From Deltaproteobacteria bacterium (GTDB taxonomy: Bacteria > Myxococcota_A > UBA9042 > PHBI01 > JACKFB01), in the NCBI GenBank assembly GCA_020632695.1, contig JACKFB010000002.1:62001-126000 (forward strand): a stretch of DNA of 64,000 nt, given 5' to 3'. Each line of letters begins with the position of its first letter. The first letter of the stretch is position 1. A program made the position numbers and the translations under genes. This document shows positions 35,222 to 44,090 of the stretch, piece after piece. Under the pieces are notes generated by a model. That model did no database searches, had not been told where the DNA came from, and saw nothing but the letters and a program-made list of their open reading frames with translations.

Positions 35222-37213
35222 ATGATGCGACCGGTGAGACTGAGCAGCCTGTTGCTGGCCCTTGCTTTCGCCTCCGGCGTGACGGCCTGCGGCGATCAGG
35301 TCACCAAGGTCGTCGCCGGCGACGTGACCACCGGCAGCGACGTGCCCCTGAGCGACATCGCGCCCGGCGACGGCGTGATCGATACGGCCGGCCCCGACGC
35401 GATCGGCCCCGACGTGCCGGCCGGCACCGGGCGGCTCGAGTTCGTGCAGATCAAGGGCGACGACGGCCTGTCCTGCGAGGGCACCGACCACTGCAAGATC
35501 AAGCTCAGCTTCGCCGAGGAGCGCACGGTCCAGGTGCGCTACCTGGAGAACGACTCGCCCGTCCTGGGCAAGAACGTGCGCTTCGAGATCCAGGCGGACC
35601 CGAACGGCCTGGGGCAGCTCACCTCCTTCAGCGCGCCCAGCAACAGCGACGGCATCGCCAGCGTCGGCGTGCGCTCGGCGCAGGCGGTCGCGGGCACCTT
35701 CGAGGTGAAGGTGACGGTCAGCGACGCCGGCGTGGCGCCGCTCTTCTTCACCATCGAGGTCAGCTCGAAGATCCAGGTGCCGCTGACCATCATCGGCGAG
35801 TACAACGGCGTCCGCCCCGAGGTCGTGACCTACAAGGCGCGAATCTACCGTGAGACCGGCTCGGCCAAGCCGACCTGCGACGACATCGAGAAGCTCTTCG
35901 GTTCCACCTCCGACTGGGAGAGTGCGGACCACAACCTCTTCCCGCTGGTGCAGTCGATCACCAAGGCGGACTTCGTCGATCTGCAGAACGACAGCCCGCA
36001 GAAGTACACGATCATCGTCTACTCGACGAAGGCCAACTCGAACCTCGTGCTGGCCTGGGGCTGCGACGACGAGAACGGCACGGTCTCCTTCGGCCAGGGC
36101 ACCACGGTCACCATCGAGCTGCTCGACCGTCCGCCGAAGTACGCCGGCACCTACAAGGTCACCAGCATCTTCGACCTGGTCAGCGCGCTGCCGCCGCCGA
36201 TCGACACCATCGTCGACTCGCTGCTCGAGCTCTTCAAGAGCCCCGTGGGCGGCGCCCTGGACCTGATGTGCAGCTTCATCGGTGACGTCTCGGTCATCGA
36301 GGACGTCTGCGGGTTCATCTTCGACGACCCGACCAACCCCTCGACGGACGAGCTCACGTCGACCGGCGGCATCGTCGTCAACATCCTCGACGCCCTGATC
36401 AAGTCGCTGGCCAAGGGGTCCATCTTCGGCGACGTGCTGGCGGTCGGCGGCGACATCTCGGACATGCTCACCGCGTTCACCGTCTCGGGCCTCATCACCA
36501 TCCTGCAGGAGCCCGACGCCGACGGCGTGTGGGTCAAGGGGCAGCTCCGCGAGGAGTGGAGCTCGGTCACGGTGAAGTGGAGCCTGGGGCAGAACTGCGA
36601 TCCCTTCACCGACACCAACTGCGGCAAGCAGGAGTTCGGCTTCGGCGCCATCCAGAGCGGGAGCCCCGTCTCGGCCGAGCTGACGGGCTTCGTCGACGAC
36701 TTCTTCGACCTGACCATCGATCTGCACCCGCTCAACGTGGCCTACGGCTCGTTGCTCGACTACATCCTCCAGAACGTGCTGCTTCCCCTGCTCGCGGGCG
36801 ATGGCAGCGACGGCGGGCCGGTGATCAACAGCTACGAGCTGCTGCTCAAGAGCCTGGTCGGCGGCAAGGACTGCCTGAAGCCGGGCTTCCCCAAGACCTG
36901 CTGTGAGGCGTTCAGCGACAGCGTCATCGGCGGCGGCGCCAACATCGGCAAGACCCTCATCGTCTCGGCCTGCGACGCCTTCATCCAGCTCGGCGCCACG
37001 ACCATCTCCGACCAGCTCAACAACCTCGGCACCGACACCGGCGGGGCCTTCCAGATCGGCACGATGATGCCCTGCAAGATGATCGACCCCGATCAGAACC
37101 TGGTCATCGACGGCTTCGGCAGCCCGGGGCAGCCGTGCCTGTGGGATGTGCGGCTCAAGGTGTTCGGCGCCAGCACGACCATCGAGTCGATGTTCTGGGG
37201 CGCTCGGCTCTGA
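35222..37213 (+). CDS. large exported lipoprotein of unknown function
   Basis: A 663-residue protein. Tandem ATGs follow GGAGGGGGAG. The signal peptide ends in GVTAC, giving a likely lipidated Cys near residue 23. After an Asp/Gly-rich linker, residues 70-200 look like an immunoglobulin-like (Big/invasin-like) beta-domain (VQVRYLENDSPVLGKNVRFE). The rest alternates beta-rich parts with Cys pairs and hydrophobic helices (IVVNILDALIKSLAKGS). Several Cys pairs suggest disulfides. No family was recognised. Its own promoter and the convergent neighbour make it a stand-alone unit. Confidence 0.8.
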   Translation: MMRPVRLSSLLLALAFASGVTACGDQVTKVVAGDVTTGSDVPLSDIAPGDGVIDTAGPDAIGPDVPAGTGRLEFVQIKGDDGLSCEGTDHCKIKLSFAEERTVQVRYLENDSPVLGKNVRFEIQADPNGLGQLTSFSAPSNSDGIASVGVRSAQAVAGTFEVKVTVSDAGVAPLFFTIEVSSKIQVPLTIIGEYNGVRPEVVTYKARIYRETGSAKPTCDDIEKLFGSTSDWESADHNLFPLVQSITKADFVDLQNDSPQKYTIIVYSTKANSNLVLAWGCDDENGTVSFGQGTTVTIELLDRPPKYAGTYKVTSIFDLVSALPPPIDTIVDSLLELFKSPVGGALDLMCSFIGDVSVIEDVCGFIFDDPTNPSTDELTSTGGIVVNILDALIKSLAKGSIFGDVLAVGGDISDMLTAFTVSGLITILQEPDADGVWVKGQLREEWSSVTVKWSLGQNCDPFTDTNCGKQEFGFGAIQSGSPVSAELTGFVDDFFDLTIDLHPLNVAYGSLLDYILQNVLLPLLAGDGSDGGPVINSYELLLKSLVGGKDCLKPGFPKTCCEAFSDSVIGGGANIGKTLIVSACDAFIQLGATTISDQLNNLGTDTGGAFQIGTMMPCKMIDPDQNLVIDGFGSPGQPCLWDVRLKVFGASTTIESMFWGARL

Positions 37214-37238
37214 CACCCGCGGGGCGTGCGCCGGGTCC

Positions 37239-37260
37239 GCCGTCGCCTCGCGGCGTCGGC
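37239..37260. terminator. hairpin between convergent genes
   Basis: A 9-bp GC-rich stem with one T-T mismatch (37239-37247 with 37252-37260) lies 25 bp after the lipoprotein stop and 17 bp from the convergent ATPase stop. There is no T-run. Confidence 0.4.
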
Positions 37261-37277
37261 TCAGCGCCGGCCCGGCT

Positions 37278-38789
37278 CTAGCGCTGGCCCGCCCACAGCT
37301 CGGCGAGCCCGTGGTCGGTGCTGGCGCGGCGCGCTCGCGTCTTGGCCCACTCCCGCAGCGCCTTGATCTGGTCCTCGTAGGTCCGATAGAGCGGCACCGT
37401 GGCCTTGGCCACGATGCGCAGGTCGTCCATGGTCAGGTCCCGGCCGTCGCGGAAGGCACGAAAGAGCCCGCCGATGACGATCTGCTCGAGCTCCGCGCCG
37501 CTCATGTGCTCGCAGCTCGAGGCCAGCTCCGCCAGGTCGTAGCGGGCCGGGTCGCGCCGGTGGGCGCGCAGGTGGATGCCGAGGATGTCCGACCGCTCGG
37601 CGAGGCTGGGGAGGTCGACGAAGAAGATCTCGTCGAAGCGGCCCTTGCGAAGCAGCTCCGGTGGCAGGCGGTCGACCGCGTTGGCCGTGGCGACCACGAA
37701 GGCCGGGGCGGTCTTCTCCTGCAGCCAGGTGATGAAGGCCGCGAACAGGCGTTGCAGCTCCTCGCTCCCGCTCTCGTCCTCGCCGACGCTCTTGAAGACC
37801 TTGTCGATCTCGTCGAGCCACAACACGATGGGCGACAGGGTCTCAGCCAGGCGCAGCACGCGCCGCAGGCTCTGCTCGGGGCTGCGCCCGTACGTGAAGA
37901 GGGCGCTGAAGTCGAGGCGGGCCAGGGGCAGGCCCCACGCGCGCGCCACCGCCTTCGCGCTCAGCGACTTGCCGCAGCCCTGGACGCCCACCAGCAGCAG
38001 GCCCTTGGGCGAGGGCAGACCGAAGGCGCGCGCCTGCTCGCCGAAGCCCGCTTCGCGCTCGAGCAGCCAGGCCTTCAGGGCGCCGAGGCCGCCGACCGCG
38101 TCGAGGGCAGGTGGGGTGTCGATGAGCTCCAGCAGGTCGGTGCGCTTGAGGATGCGGCGCTTCTCCGCGACGAGGCCCTCGGTGTTGCCGGAGGGCAGGC
38201 CGTCCGGCTCGCCCAGCGCCCGGCGGAAGGCGCGGCGCGAGGAGGCGAAGGTGAGCCCCTGGACGGCGCGCACCGAGGCGGCGGCCAGCTCGGCGTCCAG
38301 CGGCACCCGCGCCGCCCGCGCCTCGGCCTCGAGCAGCGCGCGCAGCGTGGCAGCGTCGGGCAGCGGCCACTCCAGCACCACGAAGTCCGTCTCCAGCTCG
38401 ACCGGCAGCTCGACGTGGGGCGACAGGAAGATCAGCGACTGGCTGCGCCCCTCGAGCCGCCCGCGCAGGTCCCGCACCAGTCGGACGACGATGGGGTCAC
38501 CCAGGAAGGGGTGGAAGTCCAGGAGCACGAAGATGGCGGCGTCGGGGTGGGCCGAGACCGCGTCCAGGCAGGTGCGCGCGTCGTGCTCCACGTCCTTGCG
38601 GCGGGCGGCGGTGACACTGATGGGGCGCACCGGGCGGCCCAGCTCACGTCCGAGCGCCGCCAGCGCCTCCAGCACGCGCTCTTCTTCGTGGCTCTCCACC
38701 GCGAGGAAGGGGTACCCGGCGCGCAGATAGCCCCGCATCAGGTCATACGCAGCGGGGGGCGTCGCGCTCAGTGGGACACTCCGTGGCAA
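37278..38789 (-). CDS. Ycf46-like AAA+ ATPase
   Basis: A 503-residue cytoplasmic ATPase. Residues 1-240 form a helical/alpha-beta regulatory part (FVLLDFHPFLGDP, LIFLSPHVELPVELE). The AAA+ core has Walker A GVQGCGKS near residue 270, Walker B LWLDEIDK near 328, sensor ATANAVDRLPPELLRKGRFDE and a C-terminal lid. This layout matches Ycf46-type ATPases known from cyanobacteria, whose role is poorly defined. The TTG at 38789 is the furthest start; an ATG at 38738 is an alternative. It follows the coiled-coil gene by 10 bp, so the two are likely cotranscribed. Confidence 0.85.
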   Translation of the reverse strand: MPRSVPLSATPPAAYDLMRGYLRAGYPFLAVESHEEERVLEALAALGRELGRPVRPISVTAARRKDVEHDARTCLDAVSAHPDAAIFVLLDFHPFLGDPIVVRLVRDLRGRLEGRSQSLIFLSPHVELPVELETDFVVLEWPLPDAATLRALLEAEARAARVPLDAELAAASVRAVQGLTFASSRRAFRRALGEPDGLPSGNTEGLVAEKRRILKRTDLLELIDTPPALDAVGGLGALKAWLLEREAGFGEQARAFGLPSPKGLLLVGVQGCGKSLSAKAVARAWGLPLARLDFSALFTYGRSPEQSLRRVLRLAETLSPIVLWLDEIDKVFKSVGEDESGSEELQRLFAAFITWLQEKTAPAFVVATANAVDRLPPELLRKGRFDEIFFVDLPSLAERSDILGIHLRAHRRDPARYDLAELASSCEHMSGAELEQIVIGGLFRAFRDGRDLTMDDLRIVAKATVPLYRTYEDQIKALREWAKTRARRASTDHGLAELWAGQR

Positions 38790-38799
38790 CCCTGATCGT

Positions 38800-39669
38800 T
38801 CAGAACACCCCAGAGGGGAGGGTGAAGCCCTTCTTGCTGCTCTTGCTGCCCCTGCTGCTCTTGCCGCTGCTGGACTTCGACTCCTCGGCGGACGCGGCGG
38901 CCTTCTCGGCCTTCTCCGCGGCCTCCTTGGCCTTGGCCTCGGCGGCGGCCTTCTCGGCGCGGGCTGCGGCGGCGTCGGCCTTGGACTTGGCCGCCAGGGC
39001 CTTGGCCGCCTCCGCCTCGCGCTCGAGCGCGGCGATGCGCTCCTGCTCGGCCACCTTGGCCTGCCACTGCGCGGTCGCGTCGGCGACCAACGCGGCGCTC
39101 CGCGCCTTGATGTCGCTCAGGGTGATGACCCCCTTGGGCTGCAGCGTGTAGACCAGCCCGCCCGCCAGTCCGGCGATGACCAGCACCGCCACGACGAGGG
39201 GCGCCTTCGAGCGCCTGGCCGGCGCGGCCTTCGCCGCCTGGGCGTTGGCCAGCCCCTCGGTCTCGGTGGCCAGACGCTGGCGCCGCTCCTCCTCCGCCGC
39301 GCGCGCCGCCGCCTCCTCGCGCTCACGCCGGGTCAGCGCCTCGTTGCGTCGCCGGGTCTCCTCCTGGAGCTGCTTCTGGAGCTGCTCGCGGCGCAAGGCC
39401 TCCTCGCGCTGACGTGCGAGCCGATCCTCGTCCCCGCGCACCTTCAGCTTCTGGTCGAGCGACGCGCGCTCGCGGTCGGCTTCCTTCTTCGCCTCGTTGA
39501 GCAGGTCGGTCAGCAGGCTGCCCACCTGATCCGCCCCCGGCGCCGAGGTCACGAGCCCGTCGTCCAGCGGGTCCGCGGTCTTTCCCGGCTGCGAGCTGGC
39601 CACCCGCTTCTCGGATTCGAGCATGGCGTCGAGCGCATCCAGGTTGGCATTGCTCTTGGAATCACCCAT
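38800..39669 (-). CDS. coiled-coil single-pass membrane protein (TolA-like)
   Basis: A 289-residue protein. The N-terminal 160 residues are cytoplasmic and largely coiled coil (REEALRREQLQKQLQEETRR). One membrane helix lies near 163-183 (APLVVAVLVIAGLAGGLVY). The outside part is an Ala/Lys/Glu helix like the TolA stalk, ending in a Ser/Lys-rich tail. No catalytic motif. It is the first gene of a two-gene unit with the Ycf46-like ATPase. A structural or tethering role is inferred. Confidence 0.75.
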   Translation of the reverse strand: MGDSKSNANLDALDAMLESEKRVASSQPGKTADPLDDGLVTSAPGADQVGSLLTDLLNEAKKEADRERASLDQKLKVRGDEDRLARQREEALRREQLQKQLQEETRRRNEALTRREREEAAARAAEEERRQRLATETEGLANAQAAKAAPARRSKAPLVVAVLVIAGLAGGLVYTLQPKGVITLSDIKARSAALVADATAQWQAKVAEQERIAALEREAEAAKALAAKSKADAAAARAEKAAAEAKAKEAAEKAEKAAASAEESKSSSGKSSRGSKSSKKGFTLPSGVF

Positions 39670-39785
39670 CGAGTTCTCGCACCTCGTGCTTTGGCGGGTA
39701 TCCGCCGGGGAGCAGCTTCGTGAGGGGGACGGACGCCGGGGCGCCGCCGCGGCCGTGGGACCAAGGCCAGCCCGTGCACGCGGAA

Positions 39786-39815
39786 AGGATACCGGCCCTT
39801 CGCGGATCCGGTCAA
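39786..39815 (-). promoter_or_regulatory. sigma-70-type promoter for the 39669 gene
   Basis: Minus strand TTGACC (39810-39815), an 18-nt spacer and TATCCT (39786-39791), about 115 nt before the start codon. Confidence 0.55.
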
Positions 39816-39859
39816 CGCAAGCGAACATTCGCGTGGGGGATCGACGCCGGCGCGTGTGC

Positions 39860-41176
39860 TCAGCCGGTCGCCTCGTCGGGCGCTGCGCTGCTCGGCGGCG
39901 GCAGGCGGCGGACGGCGACCTCGGAGATCCTGGTCGAGTCAGCGCGCACCACCTCGAGCTCGAACCCGCTGATCGTATGGGTGAATCCCTGCTCCGGCAT
40001 GCGGCCGGCGACGTGCATCAGCAGCCCGGCGACCGTCTCGTAGTCCTCGTCGTCGGTGCCGTTGAGGTCCACCGCTGGCCCCAGCGCGTCCTCCAGGTCG
40101 CTCACCGTCACCACGCCATCCACCATCCACACGTCGTCGGTGATGCGCCGCACCTGGGCGTCGATGACGTCGTGCTCGTCGTAGATGTCGCCGAACACCT
40201 CCTCGACGATGTCCTCGAGCGTCACGATCCCCGCGACGCCGCCATATTCGGAGGCGATGATCGCCATATGCGTGCGCGACTGCTTCATGGCGACGAGCAG
40301 ATCGGGGAGCGGCATGTTCTCGGGGAGGATCATCGGCGGGCGGATGGTCTCGGCGAGGTCCACGGCCTCGCGACCTCGCAGCAGCACGGCGGCCAGCAGG
40401 TCGCGGACGTAGAGCACGCCGCGCATGTCGTCGATGGACTCGCCGTAGACGGGGTAGCGCGAGAAGCCCGACTCGCTGACCGCGTTCAGCACCTCGGCGA
40501 TCGGCGTGCTCAGCGCGATGCCGTGCACGTCGGGGCGCGGGACCATGATCTCCCGGGCGACCTTCTCGTCGAGCTCCAGCACGCCCGTGAGCAGCCGGGT
40601 GGCTCCTGGATCGATCGAGCCGTCCATGGTGCCGACCCGCACCATCTCCTCGATGTCCTCCTCGGTGATGCGCGCGCGCTCGGTGGTCAGCTCGCCGCCC
40701 ATCCAGGTCACGATGCGCCGGGTCAGCGCGACGAGCAGCACCATCGGCCCGAAGGACAGCGCGAAGAAGGGCGTGAAGATGGGGATGAACGCCGCGTAGG
40801 CCTCGGGGTTGTGCTTGGCGTAGGTCTTGGGGACGACCTCGCCCACGATGAGGATCGCCAGGGTGGTCACGCCGATGGCGATGGGGATGCCCCAGCCCGC
40901 CATGGGGCTGCCCTCGAGCAGACGCTCGGTCAGCGAGGTGGCGAAGGCGCTGGCCGTGATGTTGACCAGGTTGTTCCAGATCAACAGCGAGGCCAGGACG
41001 TCGTTGGGCTGTTCGAGCCAGCGACGCAGCATACGCGGCATCTTGGCGCCGGAGTCCGCCTGCGTGCGGAGCTTCACGTCCGAGAGGCTGACCAGCGCGG
41101 TCTCCATCCCCGAGAAGAGGGCGGAGAGCAGCACCATCAAGGGGATCAAGACCGCTTCGAGAGAGATGGCGTCCAC
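39860..41176 (-). CDS. CNNM/CorC-type membrane protein with CBS domains
   Basis: A 438-residue inner-membrane protein of the hemolysin-C / CorC group, whose members move Mg2+ or Co2+. The N-terminal DUF21 (CNNM) domain has three or four helices (VLIPLMVLLSALFSGMETAL, LIWNNLVNITASAFATSL, TTLAILIVGEVVPKTYAK). A CBS pair follows near residues 190-320 (IMVPRPDVHGIALSTPIAEV, SEYGGVAGIVTLEDIVEEV), and the CorC/HlyC C-terminal domain ends the protein. The GTG at 41176 is chosen because an extended -10 site overlaps further-upstream starts. The name hemolysin in databases is historical. Confidence 0.9.
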   Translation of the reverse strand: MDAISLEAVLIPLMVLLSALFSGMETALVSLSDVKLRTQADSGAKMPRMLRRWLEQPNDVLASLLIWNNLVNITASAFATSLTERLLEGSPMAGWGIPIAIGVTTLAILIVGEVVPKTYAKHNPEAYAAFIPIFTPFFALSFGPMVLLVALTRRIVTWMGGELTTERARITEEDIEEMVRVGTMDGSIDPGATRLLTGVLELDEKVAREIMVPRPDVHGIALSTPIAEVLNAVSESGFSRYPVYGESIDDMRGVLYVRDLLAAVLLRGREAVDLAETIRPPMILPENMPLPDLLVAMKQSRTHMAIIASEYGGVAGIVTLEDIVEEVFGDIYDEHDVIDAQVRRITDDVWMVDGVVTVSDLEDALGPAVDLNGTDDEDYETVAGLLMHVAGRMPEQGFTHTISGFELEVVRADSTRISEVAVRRLPPPSSAAPDEATG

Positions 41177-41224
41177 GCGTGGTCTGGTACGAGTAGCGCG
41201 AGGGGGCTCCGCTTTCGCGGGTCG

Positions 41225-41253
41225 TTGCGCCCCCAGGCCGCGCTGCATAGTAT
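41225..41253 (+). promoter_or_regulatory. promoter with nearly palindromic -10, possibly bidirectional
   Basis: Plus strand TTGCGC (41225-41230), a 17-nt spacer and TAGTAT (41248-41253) face the small lipoprotein gene. Read on the minus strand the same spot gives an extended -10, TGATACTAT (41247-41255), facing the CNNM gene. Confidence 0.5.
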
Positions 41254-41342
41254 CACGCTCGAACGAGGCTACCACCCACGACGGAGACTCGGCTGCTCGT
41301 CAGCCGCCGCTCCGGCGACCCGACCCGCTCAGGAGCGCCCCC

Positions 41343-41831
41343 ATGGCCAGCCAGACCACCGCTCGGACCCGCCTCGGCGGACTCGCCCTCGCCGCGACGC
41401 TGCTGGCTGCTGGAGGCTGCGATCTCTTCGGCGGCGACGACACCGAGACCGGGGGGACCAAGTGCGGCTACCCGACCAGCGAGGGGGTCTCGGGCAAGGA
41501 GATCGGCCAGAGCTGCACGGCCGACGCCCAGTGCGCCACGAACTTCTGCATGATGCCGGGAGACCCGGGCAACGGCTCGAACGAGGTCTTCGGCTTCTGC
41601 ACGCGCGGCTGTGATTGCGGCGGCGGCAACGGCATCGCCGAGGAGGACAAGAGCATCTACGAGTGCCTGCTGGTCGCCGGCGATCAGGGACGGAATCACC
41701 ACATCGTCGTCGAGTGCGGCTCGCTCACCGACTGCCAGGACATCGACCCGGCGTGGACGGAGTGCTTCAACGGCGGCAGCATCAGCGGCTTCGGCACCCT
41801 GAAGAAGGTCTGCGCGGCCTTCGACAACTGA
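41343..41831 (+). CDS. small Cys-rich lipoprotein
   Basis: A 162-residue protein. A clear signal peptide with lipobox AAGGC gives lipidation at residue 26. The mature part carries about a dozen cysteines (SCTADAQCATNFCMM, CTRGCDCGGGNG, GSLTDCQD), a pattern seen in secreted Cys-rich proteins of Myxococcota. No enzyme motif. An Asp/Gly/Thr linker follows the lipid anchor. Function unknown; surface-exposed location inferred. Confidence 0.8.
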   Translation: MASQTTARTRLGGLALAATLLAAGGCDLFGGDDTETGGTKCGYPTSEGVSGKEIGQSCTADAQCATNFCMMPGDPGNGSNEVFGFCTRGCDCGGGNGIAEEDKSIYECLLVAGDQGRNHHIVVECGSLTDCQDIDPAWTECFNGGSISGFGTLKKVCAAFDN

Positions 41832-41846
41832 CGCGTCGGTCGCGCC

Positions 41847-41869
41847 GAGCCCGGAGCTCAGCCGGGCTC
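41847..41869. terminator. hairpin between convergent genes
   Basis: A perfect 8-bp stem GAGCCCGG/CCGGGCTC with a 7-nt loop overlaps the stop codon of the L,D-transpeptidase gene and lies 15 bp past the lipoprotein stop. There is no T-run. Confidence 0.45.
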
Positions 41870-44036
41870 AGCCGCCGTCCCGCTTCGGATCGTAGTCGTG
41901 CGGGGCCGGCTTTCCCTTGCGGCGCCAGCCCTCGACGACCTCCTCGGGGACCGCCGGCACCCAGGAGGGCCGCAGCACGGGCGAGCCCCACCGCGCCTGG
42001 GTCTTGGGCGGCAGCTCGCCAGCGGCGTAGTCCGCGTCGTAGCCGTAGATGTCGGTCAGGAAGGTGGCCCCGCCGTCCTCGGCGACGTCCACGGTCATGT
42101 ACTCGGTGACCAGCGGCACCGGGTGGTGAAGATCCATCCCGCGCTGCACCGTCTTGGCGCCCAGGCTGCGCCGCACCTCGTCCCGATCCCAGCCGTCGCG
42201 CACCAGCAGCAGCTCGGCCAGCTCCAGCGGCTTCTGCACGCGGATGCAGCCGTGGCTGAAGTCGCGCCGCGTCTCCCGGAAGAGCTCGCGCTTGTCGGTG
42301 TCGTGGAGGTAGATGGCGTTGGACTCCTCGAGCAGGAACTTCACCTTCCCCAGGACGTTGCCCTCGCCGCGCCCCTGGACCAGCACCTCGCGGCCGTTGT
42401 CCAGCGTGCGCTTCACGACGCCGATCTTCTCGAGATAGTCCGGGTCCTCGGCCAGCTTCGCCTTCATCTCACCCTTCTCCACCCGCACCGGCAGGATCCA
42501 CGACGGGTTGGCGATGACCTGGTAGAGCCGGGTCGTGAACAGGCGCGTCCGGTTGATGTGGCCCTGCACCAGCGCGACCTTGTCGTCGTCGAGGCGGTTG
42601 GTGCCCACGATGACCCGGTGGCGGTGGGTCACCTCGGCGCCATCGACCACCTGCAGCTCGAAGGCCGGCAGGTTGACCCGGATGTAGAAGTCGCCCAGGT
42701 CGCGCGTCGGGCTCTCGCGCCAGCGCTGCAGCGTCAGCGCCAGCTGCTCGGCGCGGCGCTGCATCGGCACGTTCAGGCTGCGCAAGGTCCCCTCGAAGAC
42801 CATGCCGTCCGGTTCCAGCTCGTGGTGCCGCTGGTAGTCGGCCACCGCGGCGAAGAGGGCGTCGCCGTACCGCCCGTCCACCGGCCCGGTGTAGTAGCCC
42901 TCGCAGGCCAGCCGTTCCTGCAGGCGCTGGACCTCGGGGCCGTTCGTCTCGGGCCGGATCCGCCAGGTCGTCGGCAAGGCCTCGGCGCAGTCGCGCTCGG
43001 CCACCTGCCGATAGTGGGCGTAGACCTCGAGCAGGCGGCGATAGAAGGGGTGGGGCGGGTCGAGCGCCGCCAGCGCCGCTTCGGGCTCGTCGGCGGCCGC
43101 GATGTCGTGCAGGCGCTCGAGGAGCTTGCGGCGGGTCTTCTTCCGCGCGGTGACATCGGCCACCTTGCGGGTGACGCGGAAGGGGCCGGCGCGGCGGATC
43201 ACGGTGAAGTCGAGGACGTGTCGCAGCAGCTCGCGCGCCAGCTCGGCGTCCAGCGCGGCGGCGCGCTCGCTGACCTCGGGGCCCGAGCGGCTGCGGGCCA
43301 GCGCCTCCGCGATGGTGGAGACGTACGACGCGTCGGGCGAGCCGCCCACCTCGCGCAGCCGCTCCAGCGCCTTGGCCCGGGTCATCCTCGGCGCGCGGAG
43401 CAGCTCGACGAGCACGGGCCCCGCGGCGCCGGCCCCCGGCGGCGGCTCCACCTGGGCTCCCGCCAGGCTCGCCTCGAAGGCCGCCACCCGCTCGCCCAGC
43501 CCTGGCATGCCGTAGCTGGCCGGATCCAGCCCGTGGTCCGCGGCGCGGCCGAGGCGGTCGAGCAGCGCCCGCCCGAGCGCCGTGGCGCCCCCCGCGTCCA
43601 CCAGCGCGCCGGCGCCGGCGTCGCCGAGGAAGGTCAGGCGCAGGTCCGCCAGCCAACCGTCCTTGGAGATGGCCTTCTTCTCCAGCGCGGCCATGGCCGT
43701 CTCGGGCGCGGCGGCGTCGGTGTCCGGGGCGCCGTTCAGCTCGGCGCGGGCGGCCTCGATGGCCAGCACCAGCGGCATGAGCGGGTCTTCCGCCGCGGCG
43801 ATCTCGCGGGTCTCCGCCGCCGCTCCCGCGCTCGCGTCTCCCGCGGCTTGCGCGCTGCCAGCTCCCGATGCCGCCGCGGCCTGGGCGTGACCTGTCGCCG
43901 GGGCCTTGGCGCCGGAGTGAACGACCGCGGCCGTGAGCGCTCCCAGCAGCATGCCCGCGACAGCAACGCCGACGAGCGCTTCACGCCCGCGTCTGGGCTG
44001 GGCCTCGGTCTCCTCCACGGCCAGCAGGCAGACCAC
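41868..44036 (-). CDS. L,D-transpeptidase (YcbB/LdtD-like) with peptidoglycan-binding domain
   Basis: A 722-residue cell-wall enzyme that makes 3-3 crosslinks or attaches proteins to peptidoglycan. One N-terminal helix (ALVGVAVAGMLLGALTAAVV) anchors it. A long Ala-rich then helical region (about 45-360) is followed by a PG-binding domain (LQERLACEGYYTGPVDGRYG) and the YkuD catalytic domain with S594-H595-G596-C597 and R599; C597 is the nucleophile. GTG start. It lies 54 bp after the aldehyde dehydrogenase gene on the same strand. The order domain-linker-YkuD fits the YcbB group, and the N-terminal part is larger than usual. Confidence 0.92.
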   Translation of the reverse strand: MVCLLAVEETEAQPRRGREALVGVAVAGMLLGALTAAVVHSGAKAPATGHAQAAAASGAGSAQAAGDASAGAAAETREIAAAEDPLMPLVLAIEAARAELNGAPDTDAAAPETAMAALEKKAISKDGWLADLRLTFLGDAGAGALVDAGGATALGRALLDRLGRAADHGLDPASYGMPGLGERVAAFEASLAGAQVEPPPGAGAAGPVLVELLRAPRMTRAKALERLREVGGSPDASYVSTIAEALARSRSGPEVSERAAALDAELARELLRHVLDFTVIRRAGPFRVTRKVADVTARKKTRRKLLERLHDIAAADEPEAALAALDPPHPFYRRLLEVYAHYRQVAERDCAEALPTTWRIRPETNGPEVQRLQERLACEGYYTGPVDGRYGDALFAAVADYQRHHELEPDGMVFEGTLRSLNVPMQRRAEQLALTLQRWRESPTRDLGDFYIRVNLPAFELQVVDGAEVTHRHRVIVGTNRLDDDKVALVQGHINRTRLFTTRLYQVIANPSWILPVRVEKGEMKAKLAEDPDYLEKIGVVKRTLDNGREVLVQGRGEGNVLGKVKFLLEESNAIYLHDTDKRELFRETRRDFSHGCIRVQKPLELAELLLVRDGWDRDEVRRSLGAKTVQRGMDLHHPVPLVTEYMTVDVAEDGGATFLTDIYGYDADYAAGELPPKTQARWGSPVLRPSWVPAVPEEVVEGWRRKGKPAPHDYDPKRDGG

Positions 44037-44090
44037 GGCGCCGCCGCTGAGTCAAGTTTCACGGTGCCGAGGGCCTCGCGCGCGCTCCGC